Assembly (NCBI RefSeq): GCF_026626335.1
Contig: NZ_JAPNTZ010000010.1
Span: 358,153-422,152, forward strand
Direction of reading: 5' to 3'
DNA from: Paractinoplanes pyxinae
GTDB taxonomy: Bacteria; Actinomycetota; Actinomycetes; Mycobacteriales; Micromonosporaceae
DNA length: 64,000 bases
Below are positions 25,650 through 35,200 of this stretch, in pieces. Position numbers and translations under genes: made by a program. Positions within the stretch are counted from its first letter, which is position 1. Each line of letters begins with the position of its first letter. The notes under the pieces were generated by a model. It was not told where the DNA came from. It did not search any database and was given only the letters and a program-made list of their open reading frames with translations.

Positions 25650-26216
25650 ATGCGAAAACTCATCTACTACGTGGCCTCCACCGTCGACGGGTTCATCGCC
25701 GCGCCGGACGGCGACTTCGCGTTCTTCGGCCTGCACCCCGACCTGATGGCCCACATCACCGAGCACTATCCCGAGACGCTGCCGGGCGCGGCCCCCTCCG
25801 ACGACCGGATCTTCGACACCGTCCTGATGGGCCGCGGGACGTACGAGCCGGCCTTGAAAGCGGGAATCACCAGCCCGTACGCCCATCTCGAGCAGTTCGT
25901 CTTCTCGAGCACACTCGACCCCGCGATCGACCCGGCCGTCACCGTGGTCTCCGAAGAGGCGCTGCCCTTCGTGCGCAAGCTGAAGGAGCGCCCGGGCAAG
26001 GACATCTGGCTGTGCGGGGGCGGCGCGTTCGCCGGCGCCGTGCGGTCCGAGATCGACGAGTACGTCATCAAGCTGAACCCGGTGCTGGCCGGCAACGGCA
26101 TCCCGCTGACGGCCGGCCCGTTCGACCCGGCCCACCTGACCTTGATCGACGCCACGCCGGTCGGGGCCAGTGGAGTGGTGGTGCTGCGGTACCGCGGGAA
26201 CAATGCAGCGGTATGA
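25650..26216 (+). CDS. Dihydrofolate-reductase-fold family protein
   Basis: 188 residues from ATG at 25650. RibD C-terminal/DHFR-like fold: YYVASTVDGFIAAPDG, LMGRGTYEPAL and KDIWLCGGGAFAGAV are family motifs. Probably an NAD(P)H-dependent reductase of unknown substrate. Likely repressed by the divergent TetR; its last bases overlap the next gene (ATGA). Confidence 0.87.
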   Translation: MRKLIYYVASTVDGFIAAPDGDFAFFGLHPDLMAHITEHYPETLPGAAPSDDRIFDTVLMGRGTYEPALKAGITSPYAHLEQFVFSSTLDPAIDPAVTVVSEEALPFVRKLKERPGKDIWLCGGGAFAGAVRSEIDEYVIKLNPVLAGNGIPLTAGPFDPAHLTLIDATPVGASGVVVLRYRGNNAAV

Positions 26217-26749
26217 GCCAACCGCGCACGACCATGATCAAGCGGGTCGGTGACCAGACCAAGCCCGGGAACTGGGACGAGGCCTCGGTGGCGCCGGCCG
26301 GCTGGGACGACGTCCGGCGCCGGCTGCGGGAGGGGCCGGGCCCGTGCTGGCTGAGCGCGGGGTCCGGCTCCGGTCCGCACGTCCGCCCGGTGTTCGCCGC
26401 CTGGACCGGTGATTCCTTTGTGGTCGCCAGCAACCCCGGTGCCCGCAAAACCGCCGTGCTGCGAACTTCTCCCGTTTGTTCGGTGGCCATCGACCTGAAA
26501 GAGATGCACCTGGTCGTCGAGGGCCGGGCGAACCGGTTGACCGCCGAGCCCGACCTTCGCCGCTCGGTGGCCGCGTTCGACGAGGTGTTCAGCTGGCCCA
26601 CCGAGGTCGACGGCGACCTGCTCACCTCGTCCTACGCGGCCCCGAGCAGCGGCGGGCCGTCGTTCGAGGTGTACGAGATCCGGCCGGTCAAGGCGTACGC
26701 GTTCCCGACGTCGGACCAGTTCGAGCCGACGCGCTTCAACTGGAAGTGA
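26213..26749 (+). CDS. Pyridoxamine-5'-phosphate-oxidase-like flavin/F420-binding protein
   Basis: 178 residues from ATG at 26213, overlapping the previous stop. A split-barrel fold of the PPOX superfamily is suggested by GPHVRPVFAAWTGDSFVVAS and the following strands. These proteins bind FMN or F420 and often act as reductases. Together with the DHFR-like gene it forms a small redox pair under TetR control. The cofactor is not decided by the sequence. Its end overlaps the convergent erythromycin-esterase gene by 14 bases. Confidence 0.78.
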   Translation: MSQPRTTMIKRVGDQTKPGNWDEASVAPAGWDDVRRRLREGPGPCWLSAGSGSGPHVRPVFAAWTGDSFVVASNPGARKTAVLRTSPVCSVAIDLKEMHLVVEGRANRLTAEPDLRRSVAAFDEVFSWPTEVDGDLLTSSYAAPSSGGPSFEVYEIRPVKAYAFPTSDQFEPTRFNWK

Positions 26750-27773
26750 CGTCCCGGACGAACACGACGCCGTCGATGGATGGCAAGTTTGCCGGGTCGA
26801 GCGGGGCGTAGCCGTACCAGGGGGACTGGCGGGCGACCAGGGCGGTCTGCTCCGGGAGCCCGTACAGGTGGCCCTCCAGTGTGTCCGGTGGCGGGGCGCC
26901 GACGCCGTGCTCGTGGATCGTGCCGACGGCGGTGGCCAGGAAGGCGTACTGCGGGCCGAGTTTGGCGCTGACCAGGGCGCCGGTGCCCCACCAGGACAGG
27001 TGCTGGTCGCCCATTTGCATGGTGCTCCGGTCGCGCTGCAGGTGGGAGTTGTGCGCGTAGACCAGTGTGGGGCCGCGGTCGGCCAGGGCCAGCAGGTTGG
27101 CCGCCATCATCGCGTCGCGCTGGGCGGTCAGCCGCTGCAGACGGGCGGGCGAGGGGTCGGCCATCCAGTGGTGGTAGCGCAGCAGGCCCACGGCGGTGCG
27201 GGCGTAGAGGAGGGCGCGCTCGTCCGGGTGGGGCTGCGTCTCCAGCTCGGCGGCCAGGTCGTCGGCCAGCAGGCGCAGCTCTTTGGCTTCGGGTGAGCGG
27301 CCGATCGACTGCGACGGGTCCATCATGGCGGCCGGGTTGGTCCAGCGGTCGTCGTCGATCTGCGGCACGGCGTCGCCGGCCAGCGCGGTGAGCGCCTGAC
27401 GCGGGCTGGCCGCGGCGCTGATCTCGAGCGGGCCGTCGAAACCGGCGAAGCGGACCTGGCCGTCGTGCGGCCGGCCTTCGTTGTGCGCGCGCATCCACCG
27501 TACGAGATCGCAATTGCCTTGGAAGTGGCCCCACTCGTGGCTGAAACCGTTGCGTACCACCTCGTCGAGGTCGCCCTCGCCCGTCGTGACGTAGTCATCG
27601 ACGGTGAGCCCCTTGAGGCAGTCGCTCTCGAGGGCGATCGTGCGGTAGCCCTCCCGCTCGACGAGGCGCCGGAAGAGCCGGTTGCGCAGATCGAGCAGGT
27701 TGTTGTCGCCGTGGGTGGGCTCGCCCAGCCCGAGCAGACGGGGCCGGCCCGCGAACATCTTCATCACGTCCAT
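26736..27773 (-). CDS. Erythromycin-esterase family protein
   Basis: 345 residues from ATG at 27773. Family motifs LLGLGEPTHGDNNLLDLRNR (with catalytic-site Glu/His) and TLVYAHNSHLQRD (conserved His) are present, plus EREGYRTIALESD. EreA/B-type enzymes hydrolyse the macrolactone ring of macrolides, but most environmental members have unknown substrates. Divergent to a TioE-like MerR regulator at 27833, a common pairing. Confidence 0.88.
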   Translation of the reverse strand: MDVMKMFAGRPRLLGLGEPTHGDNNLLDLRNRLFRRLVEREGYRTIALESDCLKGLTVDDYVTTGEGDLDEVVRNGFSHEWGHFQGNCDLVRWMRAHNEGRPHDGQVRFAGFDGPLEISAAASPRQALTALAGDAVPQIDDDRWTNPAAMMDPSQSIGRSPEAKELRLLADDLAAELETQPHPDERALLYARTAVGLLRYHHWMADPSPARLQRLTAQRDAMMAANLLALADRGPTLVYAHNSHLQRDRSTMQMGDQHLSWWGTGALVSAKLGPQYAFLATAVGTIHEHGVGAPPPDTLEGHLYGLPEQTALVARQSPWYGYAPLDPANLPSIDGVVFVRDVTSS

Positions 27774-27789
27774 GCCCCTGAACAGTATC

Positions 27790-27813
27790 GTTGAACTTTC
27801 GGTTGAGACTTTC
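27790..27813. promoter_or_regulatory. Tandem 12-bp direct repeat in the divergent promoter
   Basis: GTTGAACTTTCG followed directly by GTTGAGACTTTC, in the 59-base gap between the erythromycin-esterase and TioE-like starts. It is a possible binding site of the MerR-type regulator, unproven. Confidence 0.35.
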
Positions 27814-27832
27814 CACGAGTACTGGCAGGACC

Positions 27833-28528
27833 ATGCGCGAAAAGCTTCGACCGGTCGACCTGGCCCGGGCGCACAACCTGTCGACCCAGGCGGTCCGGAA
27901 CTACGAAGAGGCCGGCATCCTCCCGCCGGCTGCGCGCACGGCGTACGGCTACCGCACCTACGCCCCGCGACACGCGCAGGCATTGGCCGCGTTCCTGGCC
28001 CTGGTGCCTGGCCACGGCCACCGAACCGCCGTCCAGATCATGCAGGCGGTCAACCGAGACGCCATCGACCAGGCGCTGCAGCTCATCGACGAAAGCCACG
28101 CCCAGCTGCGGGAAGACCGCGACACCCTGCGAGCAGTGGAAGCGGCCCTCCGCGACCTCGCACCCGTCCCTCCCCGGCGAGGCGACACTTTCGTCGGCGC
28201 CTTGGCCGCCCGGCTCGGCCTCCGCCCAGCCACCCTCCGCAAGTGGGAACGGGCCGGCCTGCTGACCCCGAGCCGCGACCCGCAAACCGGCTACCGCATC
28301 TACACCGCCACTGACGCCCGCGACGCCCAGATGATCCACCAGCTCCGCCGAGGCGGCTACCGCCTCGACCAGATCGCCCCGCTCCTGACCCAACTCCACA
28401 CCGCGGGCGGCCTCGACTCCCTCGAGTCAACCCTCCACGCCTGGCACACCCGACTGACTTCCCGAGGCCGAGCCCTGCTCACGGGCGCCGCCGCCCTCGA
28501 CGCCTACCTCCAGAAGGACGCGCGATGA
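27833..28528 (+). CDS. TioE-like regulator with two MerR helix-turn-helix domains
   Basis: 231 residues from ATG at 27833. Two MerR-type DNA-binding modules: one at about residues 1-70 (LARAHNLSTQAVRNYEEAGI, YRTYAPRH) and one at about 118-190 (RLGLRPATLRKWERAGLLTP, YRIYTATD). TioE-family regulators have this duplicated arrangement. It is divergent from the erythromycin-esterase-like gene and probably controls it. Confidence 0.88.
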   Translation: MREKLRPVDLARAHNLSTQAVRNYEEAGILPPAARTAYGYRTYAPRHAQALAAFLALVPGHGHRTAVQIMQAVNRDAIDQALQLIDESHAQLREDRDTLRAVEAALRDLAPVPPRRGDTFVGALAARLGLRPATLRKWERAGLLTPSRDPQTGYRIYTATDARDAQMIHQLRRGGYRLDQIAPLLTQLHTAGGLDSLESTLHAWHTRLTSRGRALLTGAAALDAYLQKDAR

Positions 28529-28553
28529 GTGATCAGTTCGACCTGACCGATCG

Positions 28554-28904
28554 TCACCGGCCAGGCTCGATCTGGGAGCCGGTGACCTTCCCGTCCTCCA
28601 CCTCACAACTGAACTGGCGGAAACCGGCGTCCTTCGTGGCGAACCGGCCCGACACCGTAAGCACCTTGTCTCCGTCGACCTGGAACGACGACTCCTGCCA
28701 CAGCTTCCGCCACGTCGTCGGTTCCACCGCGTCGACCTCGGTTTTGCAGAGGTCAACCGCTGCGTCCTGTCGTTCCTCGAGGGAATCGGGCCACAGCTTG
28801 ATCACCGCCACGAAACCAACGACCACCAGGGCGACGAACGCCCAGAACAGACAGCCGCGTCGGGTGCTCGGCTGATGCGGGGCAGGCTCGCTCACGAGTG
28901 ACAT
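28554..28904 (-). CDS. Membrane-anchored hypothetical protein, 116 aa
   Basis: 116 residues. One membrane segment (about residues 18-41) is followed by an extracytoplasmic region with two cysteines (CKTEVDAVEP and FSCEVEDG) that could pair. No family known. It lies convergent to the TioE-like gene and downstream of the glnA terminator. Confidence 0.62.
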   Translation of the reverse strand: MSLVSEPAPHQPSTRRGCLFWAFVALVVVGFVAVIKLWPDSLEERQDAAVDLCKTEVDAVEPTTWRKLWQESSFQVDGDKVLTVSGRFATKDAGFRQFSCEVEDGKVTGSQIEPGR

Positions 28905-28934
28905 CCGACCATGGCGGGCGCGCTCAGTGGATGC

Positions 28935-28980
28935 GAAACGGCGGCCACGCCGGCTGGGAGCCGGGCATGACCGCCGTTTC
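28935..28980 (-). terminator. Probable terminator downstream of glnA
   Basis: Arms GAAACGGCGG (28935-28944) and CCGCCGTTTC (28971-28980) form a perfect 10-bp stem that encloses a second hairpin, CCGGCT-GGG-AGCCGG (28950-28964). It lies 28 bases after the glnA stop, between glnA and the membrane-anchored protein. No clear T-run follows, so it may be a two-part or rho-independent GC-only terminator. Confidence 0.6.
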
Positions 28981-29007
28981 TCAACTTGTGCTCGCGTTGT
29001 GCCCTAA

Positions 29008-30435
29008 TCAGACGTTGTAGTACATCTCGAACTCGTGGGGGGTCGGGCGGAGGCGGACCGGGTCGATCTCGTTGGTTCGCTTCCAGTCGATCCAGGTGCT
29101 GATCAGGTCGTCGGTGAAGACGCCGCCTGCGGTCAGGAACTCGTGGTCGGCCTCGAGGCTGTTGAGGACCGCGTCCAGCGAGCCGGGCACCTGCTTGACG
29201 CTGCCCCACTCCTCCGGCGGCAGGTCGTACAGGTCCTTGTCGATCGGGGCCGGGGGCTCGATCTTGTTCTTGATGCCGTCCAGGCCGGCCATCATCTGGG
29301 CCGAGAACGCCAGGTAGGGGTTGCTCGACGGGTCGGGCACGCGGAACTCGACGCGCTTGGCCTTCGGGTTGCTGCCGGTGACCGGGATGCGGGTGCAGGC
29401 GGAGCGGTTGCGCTGCGAGTAGACCAGGTTGACCGGGGCCTCGTAGCCGGGGACCAGGCGCCGGTACGAGTTAACGGTCGGGTTGGTGAAGGCCAGCAGG
29501 CTGGGCGCGTGGTGCAGCAGGCCGCCGATGTACCAGCGGGCCGTGTCGGACAGGCCCGCGTAGCCGGTCTCGTCGTAGAACAGCGGCTCGCCGTTCAGCC
29601 ACAGGCTCTGGTGGGTGTGCATGCCCGAGCCGTTGTCGCCGAACAGGGGCTTCGGCATGAACGTGGCGGTCTTGCCGTGCTCCCAGGCGGTGTTCTTGAT
29701 GATGTACTTGAACATCTGCATCTGGTCGCCGGCGTGCAGCAGCGTCGAGAACTTGTAGTTGATCTCGGCCTGGCCCGCGGTGCCGACCTCGTGGTGCGAG
29801 CGCTCGACGGTGAAGCCGACGTCGATCAGGCGGCGCACCATGGCGTCGCGCAGGTCGCTGTAGTGGTCGAGCGGCGCGACGGGGAAGTAGCCACCCTTGT
29901 ACGCGGTCTTGTAGCCCTTGTTGCCGCCCTCTTCCTCCTTGCCGGAGTTCCAGGCGCCCTCGACCGAGTCGATGTAGTAGAAGGCCTCGTTGGCGCTGGT
30001 GGAGTGGCGGATCGAGTCGAAGATGTAGAACTCGGCCTCGGCGCCGAAGTAGGCCGTGTCGGCGATGCCGCTGGAGGCCAGGTAGGTCTCGGCCTTCTTG
30101 GCCACGTTCCGCGGGTCACGCGAGTAGGCCTCGCGGGTGAACGGGTCGTGGATGAAGAAGTTGAGCGCCAGCGTCTTCTGGATGCGGAACGGGTCGACGA
30201 ACGCCGTGGTGACGTCCGGCAGCAGCATCATGTCGGACTCGTGGATGGCCTGGAACCCGCGGATCGAGGATCCGTCGAAGGCGAGGCCGTCGGTCACCAC
30301 GCTGTCGTCGAACGACTCGACCGGCATGTTGAAGTGCTGCATCACACCGGGCAGGTCACAGAACCGTACGTCGACGAACTTGACGTCCTCGTCCTTGAGG
30401 TATCGCAGCAATTCCTCGGGGTTGGCGAACAACAC
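29008..30435 (-). CDS. glnA: Glutamine synthetase type I
   Basis: 475 residues from GTG at 30435, preceded by AGGAGGAC. It makes glutamine from glutamate, ammonium and ATP. Seen are the beta-grasp N-terminus with VTDGLAFDGSSIRGF, the metal-binding FGAEAEFYIFD, NGSGMHTHQSLW, and RVEFRVPDPSSNPYLAF. The adenylylation loop has the modifiable tyrosine in DLYDLPPEEW, consistent with control by GlnE (glnE at 1-588). A tandem GlnR-type box lies 83-120 bases upstream. It is divergent from the RDD protein, as in the conserved actinobacterial order. Confidence 0.98.
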   Translation of the reverse strand: MLFANPEELLRYLKDEDVKFVDVRFCDLPGVMQHFNMPVESFDDSVVTDGLAFDGSSIRGFQAIHESDMMLLPDVTTAFVDPFRIQKTLALNFFIHDPFTREAYSRDPRNVAKKAETYLASSGIADTAYFGAEAEFYIFDSIRHSTSANEAFYYIDSVEGAWNSGKEEEGGNKGYKTAYKGGYFPVAPLDHYSDLRDAMVRRLIDVGFTVERSHHEVGTAGQAEINYKFSTLLHAGDQMQMFKYIIKNTAWEHGKTATFMPKPLFGDNGSGMHTHQSLWLNGEPLFYDETGYAGLSDTARWYIGGLLHHAPSLLAFTNPTVNSYRRLVPGYEAPVNLVYSQRNRSACTRIPVTGSNPKAKRVEFRVPDPSSNPYLAFSAQMMAGLDGIKNKIEPPAPIDKDLYDLPPEEWGSVKQVPGSLDAVLNSLEADHEFLTAGGVFTDDLISTWIDWKRTNEIDPVRLRPTPHEFEMYYNV

Positions 30436-30517
30436 GTCCTCCTGGTACAGGATTTCGATACCGGGGCGGCGTTCTTCCGCCGCATGGCTGGGCTGGTCGC
30501 GACGCTATGGGGCGGGA

Positions 30518-30555
30518 GTTGCCCCGGCGTATCCCTATTGTTTCCGTCATGTTAC
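30518..30555 (-). promoter_or_regulatory. Tandem GlnR-type operator upstream of glnA
   Basis: On the minus strand: GTAAC-N6-GAAAC (30555-30540) matches the GlnR consensus GTnAC-N6-GAAAC. After six more bases comes GATAC-N6-GCAAC (30533-30518), a weaker second half site at the correct spacing. The arrangement is that of GlnR sites on actinobacterial glnA promoters, which couple transcription to nitrogen status. Confidence 0.82.
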
Positions 30556-30635
30556 GGAGTCGGTCGGGCTCCGCCGGCGTTCCGGGGCGGCCCCAGCGAG
30601 GCTACCGCGAAAACCGGCGCGGTTACGCTGGTTGC

Positions 30636-31043
30636 ATGGTTTCGGCAGGCAAGACCCCGTCCGGTACGCGGGGTGCGCTCGACTTGTCCGGCGTCACGAC
30701 CGCCTCGTTCGGCCGGCGGCTGGGCGCCCTGATGATCGACTGGGCGCTGGCCACGGTCGTGGCCGCCCTCATCGTCGACGACCTGCGCACCAATCCGTGG
30801 CCTCAGCTGGGCATCTTCGTGCTGGCGCACGCGTTCTTCGTCGGCCTGTTCGGACAGACGGTGGGCATGGCGCTGGCCCGCATCCGCTGCGTCTCCATCG
30901 TGGACGGCGGGGCCATCGGCCTGCCCCGGGCCATCGTCCGGGCGCTGCTGCTGGCCATCGTGATCCCCGCCGTGATCAACGACGCCGACGGCCGTGGACT
31001 GCATGATCGGGCGGCTCGCTCGGTCATGGTGCAGCGCTCTTAA
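30636..31043 (+). CDS. RDD-family membrane protein
   Basis: 135 residues from ATG at 30636. The N-terminal RDD element is present in modified form (FGRRLGALMIDWALA, with Arg and Asp in the first helix), followed by two further helices. RDD proteins are small integral membrane proteins of uncertain function, some linked to ion transport. In actinobacteria it sits between glnA and the DUF4191 gene. Confidence 0.85.
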   Translation: MVSAGKTPSGTRGALDLSGVTTASFGRRLGALMIDWALATVVAALIVDDLRTNPWPQLGIFVLAHAFFVGLFGQTVGMALARIRCVSIVDGGAIGLPRAIVRALLLAIVIPAVINDADGRGLHDRAARSVMVQRS

Positions 31044-31247
31044 AGATCAACTGCGTTCCCGGGTACGGCGGTCAGGCGCAGCCTGAGGCGGTCGTCCGTG
31101 GCCGAGGCGTGAGCGTGGCCTGGATGGTGACGCCCGTCCGAGCCGTTCCGAGTGATCTGTGCACGCCGAGGCTGTGCGCCAGGGCTGTGAACTCCCGCCT
31201 CGGTGCGCCGGTTGTGACTCGTACGTTGAAAAGAAGTTGACGTTGAA

Positions 31248-31934
31248 TCAGCGGGGGCGCTGCTGGCGCATGCCCTTGCTGGGGCGCATGTTCTTGGGGA
31301 TGGCGCCCTTGGGCATCTGCGGGCGGGCCATGAGGGCGCCGAGGCGCTTGTCGAGCGAGTTGACGTCCTTGCCGGTGAGGTTGCGCGGCAGCCGCATCAT
31401 CGTCGAGCGCAGCTTCTTGACCGGCAGCTGGCCCTCGTCGGAGCCGATCACGTAGTCGTAGAGCGGCGCGTTGCCGATGACCTTGGACAGGCGGCGCTTC
31501 TCCTGCCCGAGCAGGCCGCGGACGCGCTGGGGGTTGCCCTCGGCCAGCAGGATCACGCCGGGACGGCCGATCACCACGTGCACCATGTCGAACTGAGTCG
31601 TCGAGGCGGCCGCGGGGCGGACCCGCCAGTCACCGCGCATGTTCTCGATCAGCGAGGCGGCGGCGCCGGGCTGACCCTCGGCCGCGTTCATCATGGCCGC
31701 GTTGGAGCGCAGGTTGAGCACGATCACGGCGGCCAGCAGGGTGACCATGATGCCGATCGGCAGGTAGATCCAGCCGAACAGGATCACCAGCACGACGGTC
31801 AGGGCGAGCGGGATCAGCACGGCCGCCAGAAGCAGCGGGACGAACCACTTGTCCTGCTTCGCGGTGAACGAGAACACCTGACCGATCTGCTTCAGGCGCG
31901 TGCCGAACGACACCTTCTCCTGCTCTTTTGCCAT
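31248..31934 (-). CDS. DUF4191 family membrane protein
   Basis: 228 residues. Two closely spaced membrane segments (about 30-75) are followed by a soluble domain containing FDMVHVVIGRPGVILLAEG and a basic C-terminus (GMRQQRPR). DUF4191 is a conserved actinobacterial family of unknown function whose gene is normally found between glnA/RDD and the lipoate genes, as here. Confidence 0.88.
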   Translation of the reverse strand: MAKEQEKVSFGTRLKQIGQVFSFTAKQDKWFVPLLLAAVLIPLALTVVLVILFGWIYLPIGIMVTLLAAVIVLNLRSNAAMMNAAEGQPGAAASLIENMRGDWRVRPAAASTTQFDMVHVVIGRPGVILLAEGNPQRVRGLLGQEKRRLSKVIGNAPLYDYVIGSDEGQLPVKKLRSTMMRLPRNLTGKDVNSLDKRLGALMARPQMPKGAIPKNMRPSKGMRQQRPR

Positions 31935-32095
31935 AACTCGAAAGTGTAGTGGGGCGGGTCCTTACTTATGCACCGGTGGTCCTCCCCAGCGGTAAGGGGG
32001 CTCGGGAGGCCAATATGAGGCAGGTTCCCCATGCCCCGGGGGTGCCTTCCGGCGAAGAGTTCTCGGCAGACGAACCCCGACGGAAAGGCACCGAG

Positions 32096-32281
32096 ATGTT
32101 CCCCTACAACGACCCCCGGACCATGCTCGACCTGCACCACCAGCGGGCCGGCGAGCTGCACCGGAAGGCCGCCGCCGTCCGCCACGCGCGGGAGGCCGCC
32201 GCCGGCGACGGCCGCCGCCGCTTCGGCCGATGGCCCCGCCGGCGAGAGGAGCAACGAGCCCGCGCCGCCGTGGCCGCATGA
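32096..32281 (+). CDS. Small basic hypothetical protein upstream of the LuxR-type gene
   Basis: 61 residues from ATG at 32096, with GGAAAGG upstream. It reads MFPYNDPRTMLDLHHQRAGE, then turns strongly basic (RRRFGRWPRRREEQRAR). The stop overlaps an ATG of the LuxR-family gene (ATGA at 32278), suggesting coupling. No function known. Confidence 0.6.
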   Translation: MFPYNDPRTMLDLHHQRAGELHRKAAAVRHAREAAAGDGRRRFGRWPRRREEQRARAAVAA

Positions 32282-35200
32282 CGGCGGTGGCGTTCGGGGG
32301 GCATTTCGCGGCGGAAAATCTGTCGCACCCCCATGGCATGCTCGAACTCATGACGGCGCAGGCCCACAGCGAGGTGCTCGTCGGCCGCGAGGCCGACCTC
32401 GCGGTGCTGCGCGACGCGCTGAAACGGGCCCGCCACGCCGAGCCGTCGACCGTTCTGGTCGGCGGCGAGGCTGGGGTCGGCAAGACCCGCCTGGTCGAGG
32501 AATTCTGCCGCGGCCTGGCCGGCGAGCCGGTGCGCGTGCTGGCCGGCCAGTGCCTCGAGCTGGGCGAAGAGGGTCTGCCGTTCGCCCCCTTCGCGGGTGC
32601 CCTGCGCCAGCTGGTGCGGGCCGAGGGCGTGGCCGCGCTCCAGGGTCACGAGCGTGAGCTGGCCCTCCTGCTGCCCGAGCTGGGCCCGCCGCCCGCGGGT
32701 GAGGGCCGTCGCGGGCTGCTCTTCGAGGCCGTGGCCGCGCTGTTCGAGGGCCGCCCGCTGGTGCTGGTGATCGAAGACCTGCACTGGGCCGACCGGTCGA
32801 CCCGCGATCTCATCGCCTTCCTGGTGCGGGCGGCCCGCCTGCCCCAGCTGCTGCTGATCACCACCTACCGCACCGACGAGCTGCACCGCGGTCACCCCCT
32901 GCGGCCGTTCCTGGCCGAGCTCGACCGGGTGCGCGGCGTGCTCCGCCTCGAGCTCGACCGGCTCGACCGCGAGGGCACGGCCCAGCTGCTCACCCACCTG
33001 CTCGGCGCCGAGCCCGAGGCCCGCGTGGTCGACTCGGTCAACGAGCGGGCCCAGGGCAACCCGTTCTTCATCGAGCAGTTCGCCGGCGCCGCCTTCGACG
33101 AGATCCCGGCCAGCCTGCGTGACCTGCTGCTGTCCCGGGTCGACCAGCTGCCCGAGCCGGCCCAGCAGGTGCTTCGGGTGGCCGCCGTGGGCGGCACCCG
33201 CTTCGGCCACGAGCTGCTGGCCCGCGTGGCCGGCCTGGACGACGTGGCTCTCGAATCGGCACTGCGGGCCATCGTGGCTGCTCAGCTCGTCGTGGTGGTC
33301 GACGCCGACGGGGGTTACGAGTTCCGCCACGCCCTGGTGCGTGAGGCCGTGCACGACGACCTGCTGCCCGGCGAGCATGCCCGGCTGCACGCCCGCTACG
33401 CTCGCGCCGTCGAGGCCGAGCCTCATCTGGTCGCCATGGGCCGGGCCGCCGCCGAGGTGGCGCACCACTGGCACGCCGCCCACGACCATCCGCGTGCGCT
33501 GATCACCGCCAAGATCGCCGCCGACGAGGCCAAACGGCGTTTCGCGTACGGGGAACAGGCCAGCCTTCTCGACCGGGTGCTCCACCTGTGGGAGGACGTG
33601 CCCGACGCCGAGTCCCTGCTCGGCCTCGACCACCTCGACCTGCTCGAAGAGTCGGCCCTGGCCGCGATCGACTCGGGCGAGCACATGCGCGCGCTCAGCC
33701 TCACCCGGGCCGCGCTGGGCGACCTCGACGCCGAGGCCGAGCCGCTGCGGGCCGGCCGGTTGCTGGTGCGCCGGGCCAAACTGCTGCGTACGGCGGGCAA
33801 GTCCGACGGCCGGGCCGAGTGCGACGAGGCGTTCCGCCTGCTCAGCCTGGCCCCACGCGGCTCCGACCGGGTGCGCCTGCTGGCCGACGTGGCCCACCAG
33901 CTGGCCGGGATCGACCCCGAACGCGCGGCCGAGGTGGCCGGCGTCGCGCTGGCCGACGCCGCCGAGCAGGGCGACCTGGCCGCGCTGGTGACGGCCGAGG
34001 TGGCGTTCGGCTCCACCTGTTCCGGCCGTGTGCCGGCCACCGAGCTGCTGCCGGTCATGCAAGAGGCGGTGGAACACGCCCGCGCCGCCGGCGACCTGCC
34101 CGCACTCACCCGCGGCCTGATCAACGTCTCCGACTCCCTGTTCGAGCTGGGCCGCTACGAGGAATCGGCCGCGGCCGCCGTCGACGGCCTGGCCCACGCC
34201 GACAAGGTCGGCGTCAGCCGCACCAGCGGCGTCTTCCTGCTGGCCAACCACGCCGAGGCGCTGATCGCCCTGGGCCGCTGGGACGAGGCCGACGCCCGCC
34301 TGGCCGAGGCGGCCCGCCTCGACCCGCCCGAGACCCTGGCCCTGCCCTGGCTGCGCCTGCGCGCCCGCCTCCGCCTGGCCCGCGGCCGCGAGGGGGCGGA
34401 CGCGCTGGTCGCGCGCTCGGTCGCCTTCCTGCGCCGCCCGTACCTGAGCAACGAGGGCCGCCTGGCCACCCTCGACCTGCGCCTGCTGGCCGCCCTGCAC
34501 GACCCCGACCCGGCCGTCGCCGCCGAGGCCGCCCACGCCACCTTGGCCGAGCCCTCGCTCACGGTGCTGCCCCGCTACTGCTGGTCCATCCTGTCGCACG
34601 CGGCCCGCGCCGCCGCCCGCTCCGCCGACCCGGCCCTGTCCTCTGCCGTGGCCGAGGCCGCCGCCCGCGTCCCGGTGCGCTACCCGGCCCAGGCCGCCTT
34701 CGCCGCCGAGGTTCACGCTCTGCTACGCGGCGGCGAGCCCCGCTGGCAAAAGGCCGTAACCGCCTGGCGCGCCGACGGCCACCGCTACGAGCTGGCCCGG
34801 GCTTTGCTCGACCTGGCCGAGGCGCAGGCCGCCGCCCGAACCGCCCACCGCTCAGATGCCGCTTCCCGCTCCGACGCTGCGTCGCATTCTGGGGCCGTCT
34901 CTCGTTCCGAGGCTGCGTCGCCTTATGAGGCCGCATCCCGGTCCGGCGCTGGGTCACGCTCCGACGCCGCTTTCCGTTCCGAAGCTTCGTCTCGGTCTGA
35001 CGCTGCTCCCCGCGATGCTGCTGCTTCCCGCGATGCTGCCACCTTCCCTTCCGCCGCCGCTGCCCGCGACCTCAGCTCTCGTGACGCCGGCTCGGGCGGG
35101 GTGGCGATCTCTGACGGAGCCGGCGACGGGTTCGCAGGGCATTCCGATCCGGCCGAGTCGATCGCCGAAGCCCTCGCGCTGGCGTCGGCACTGGGTGCGA

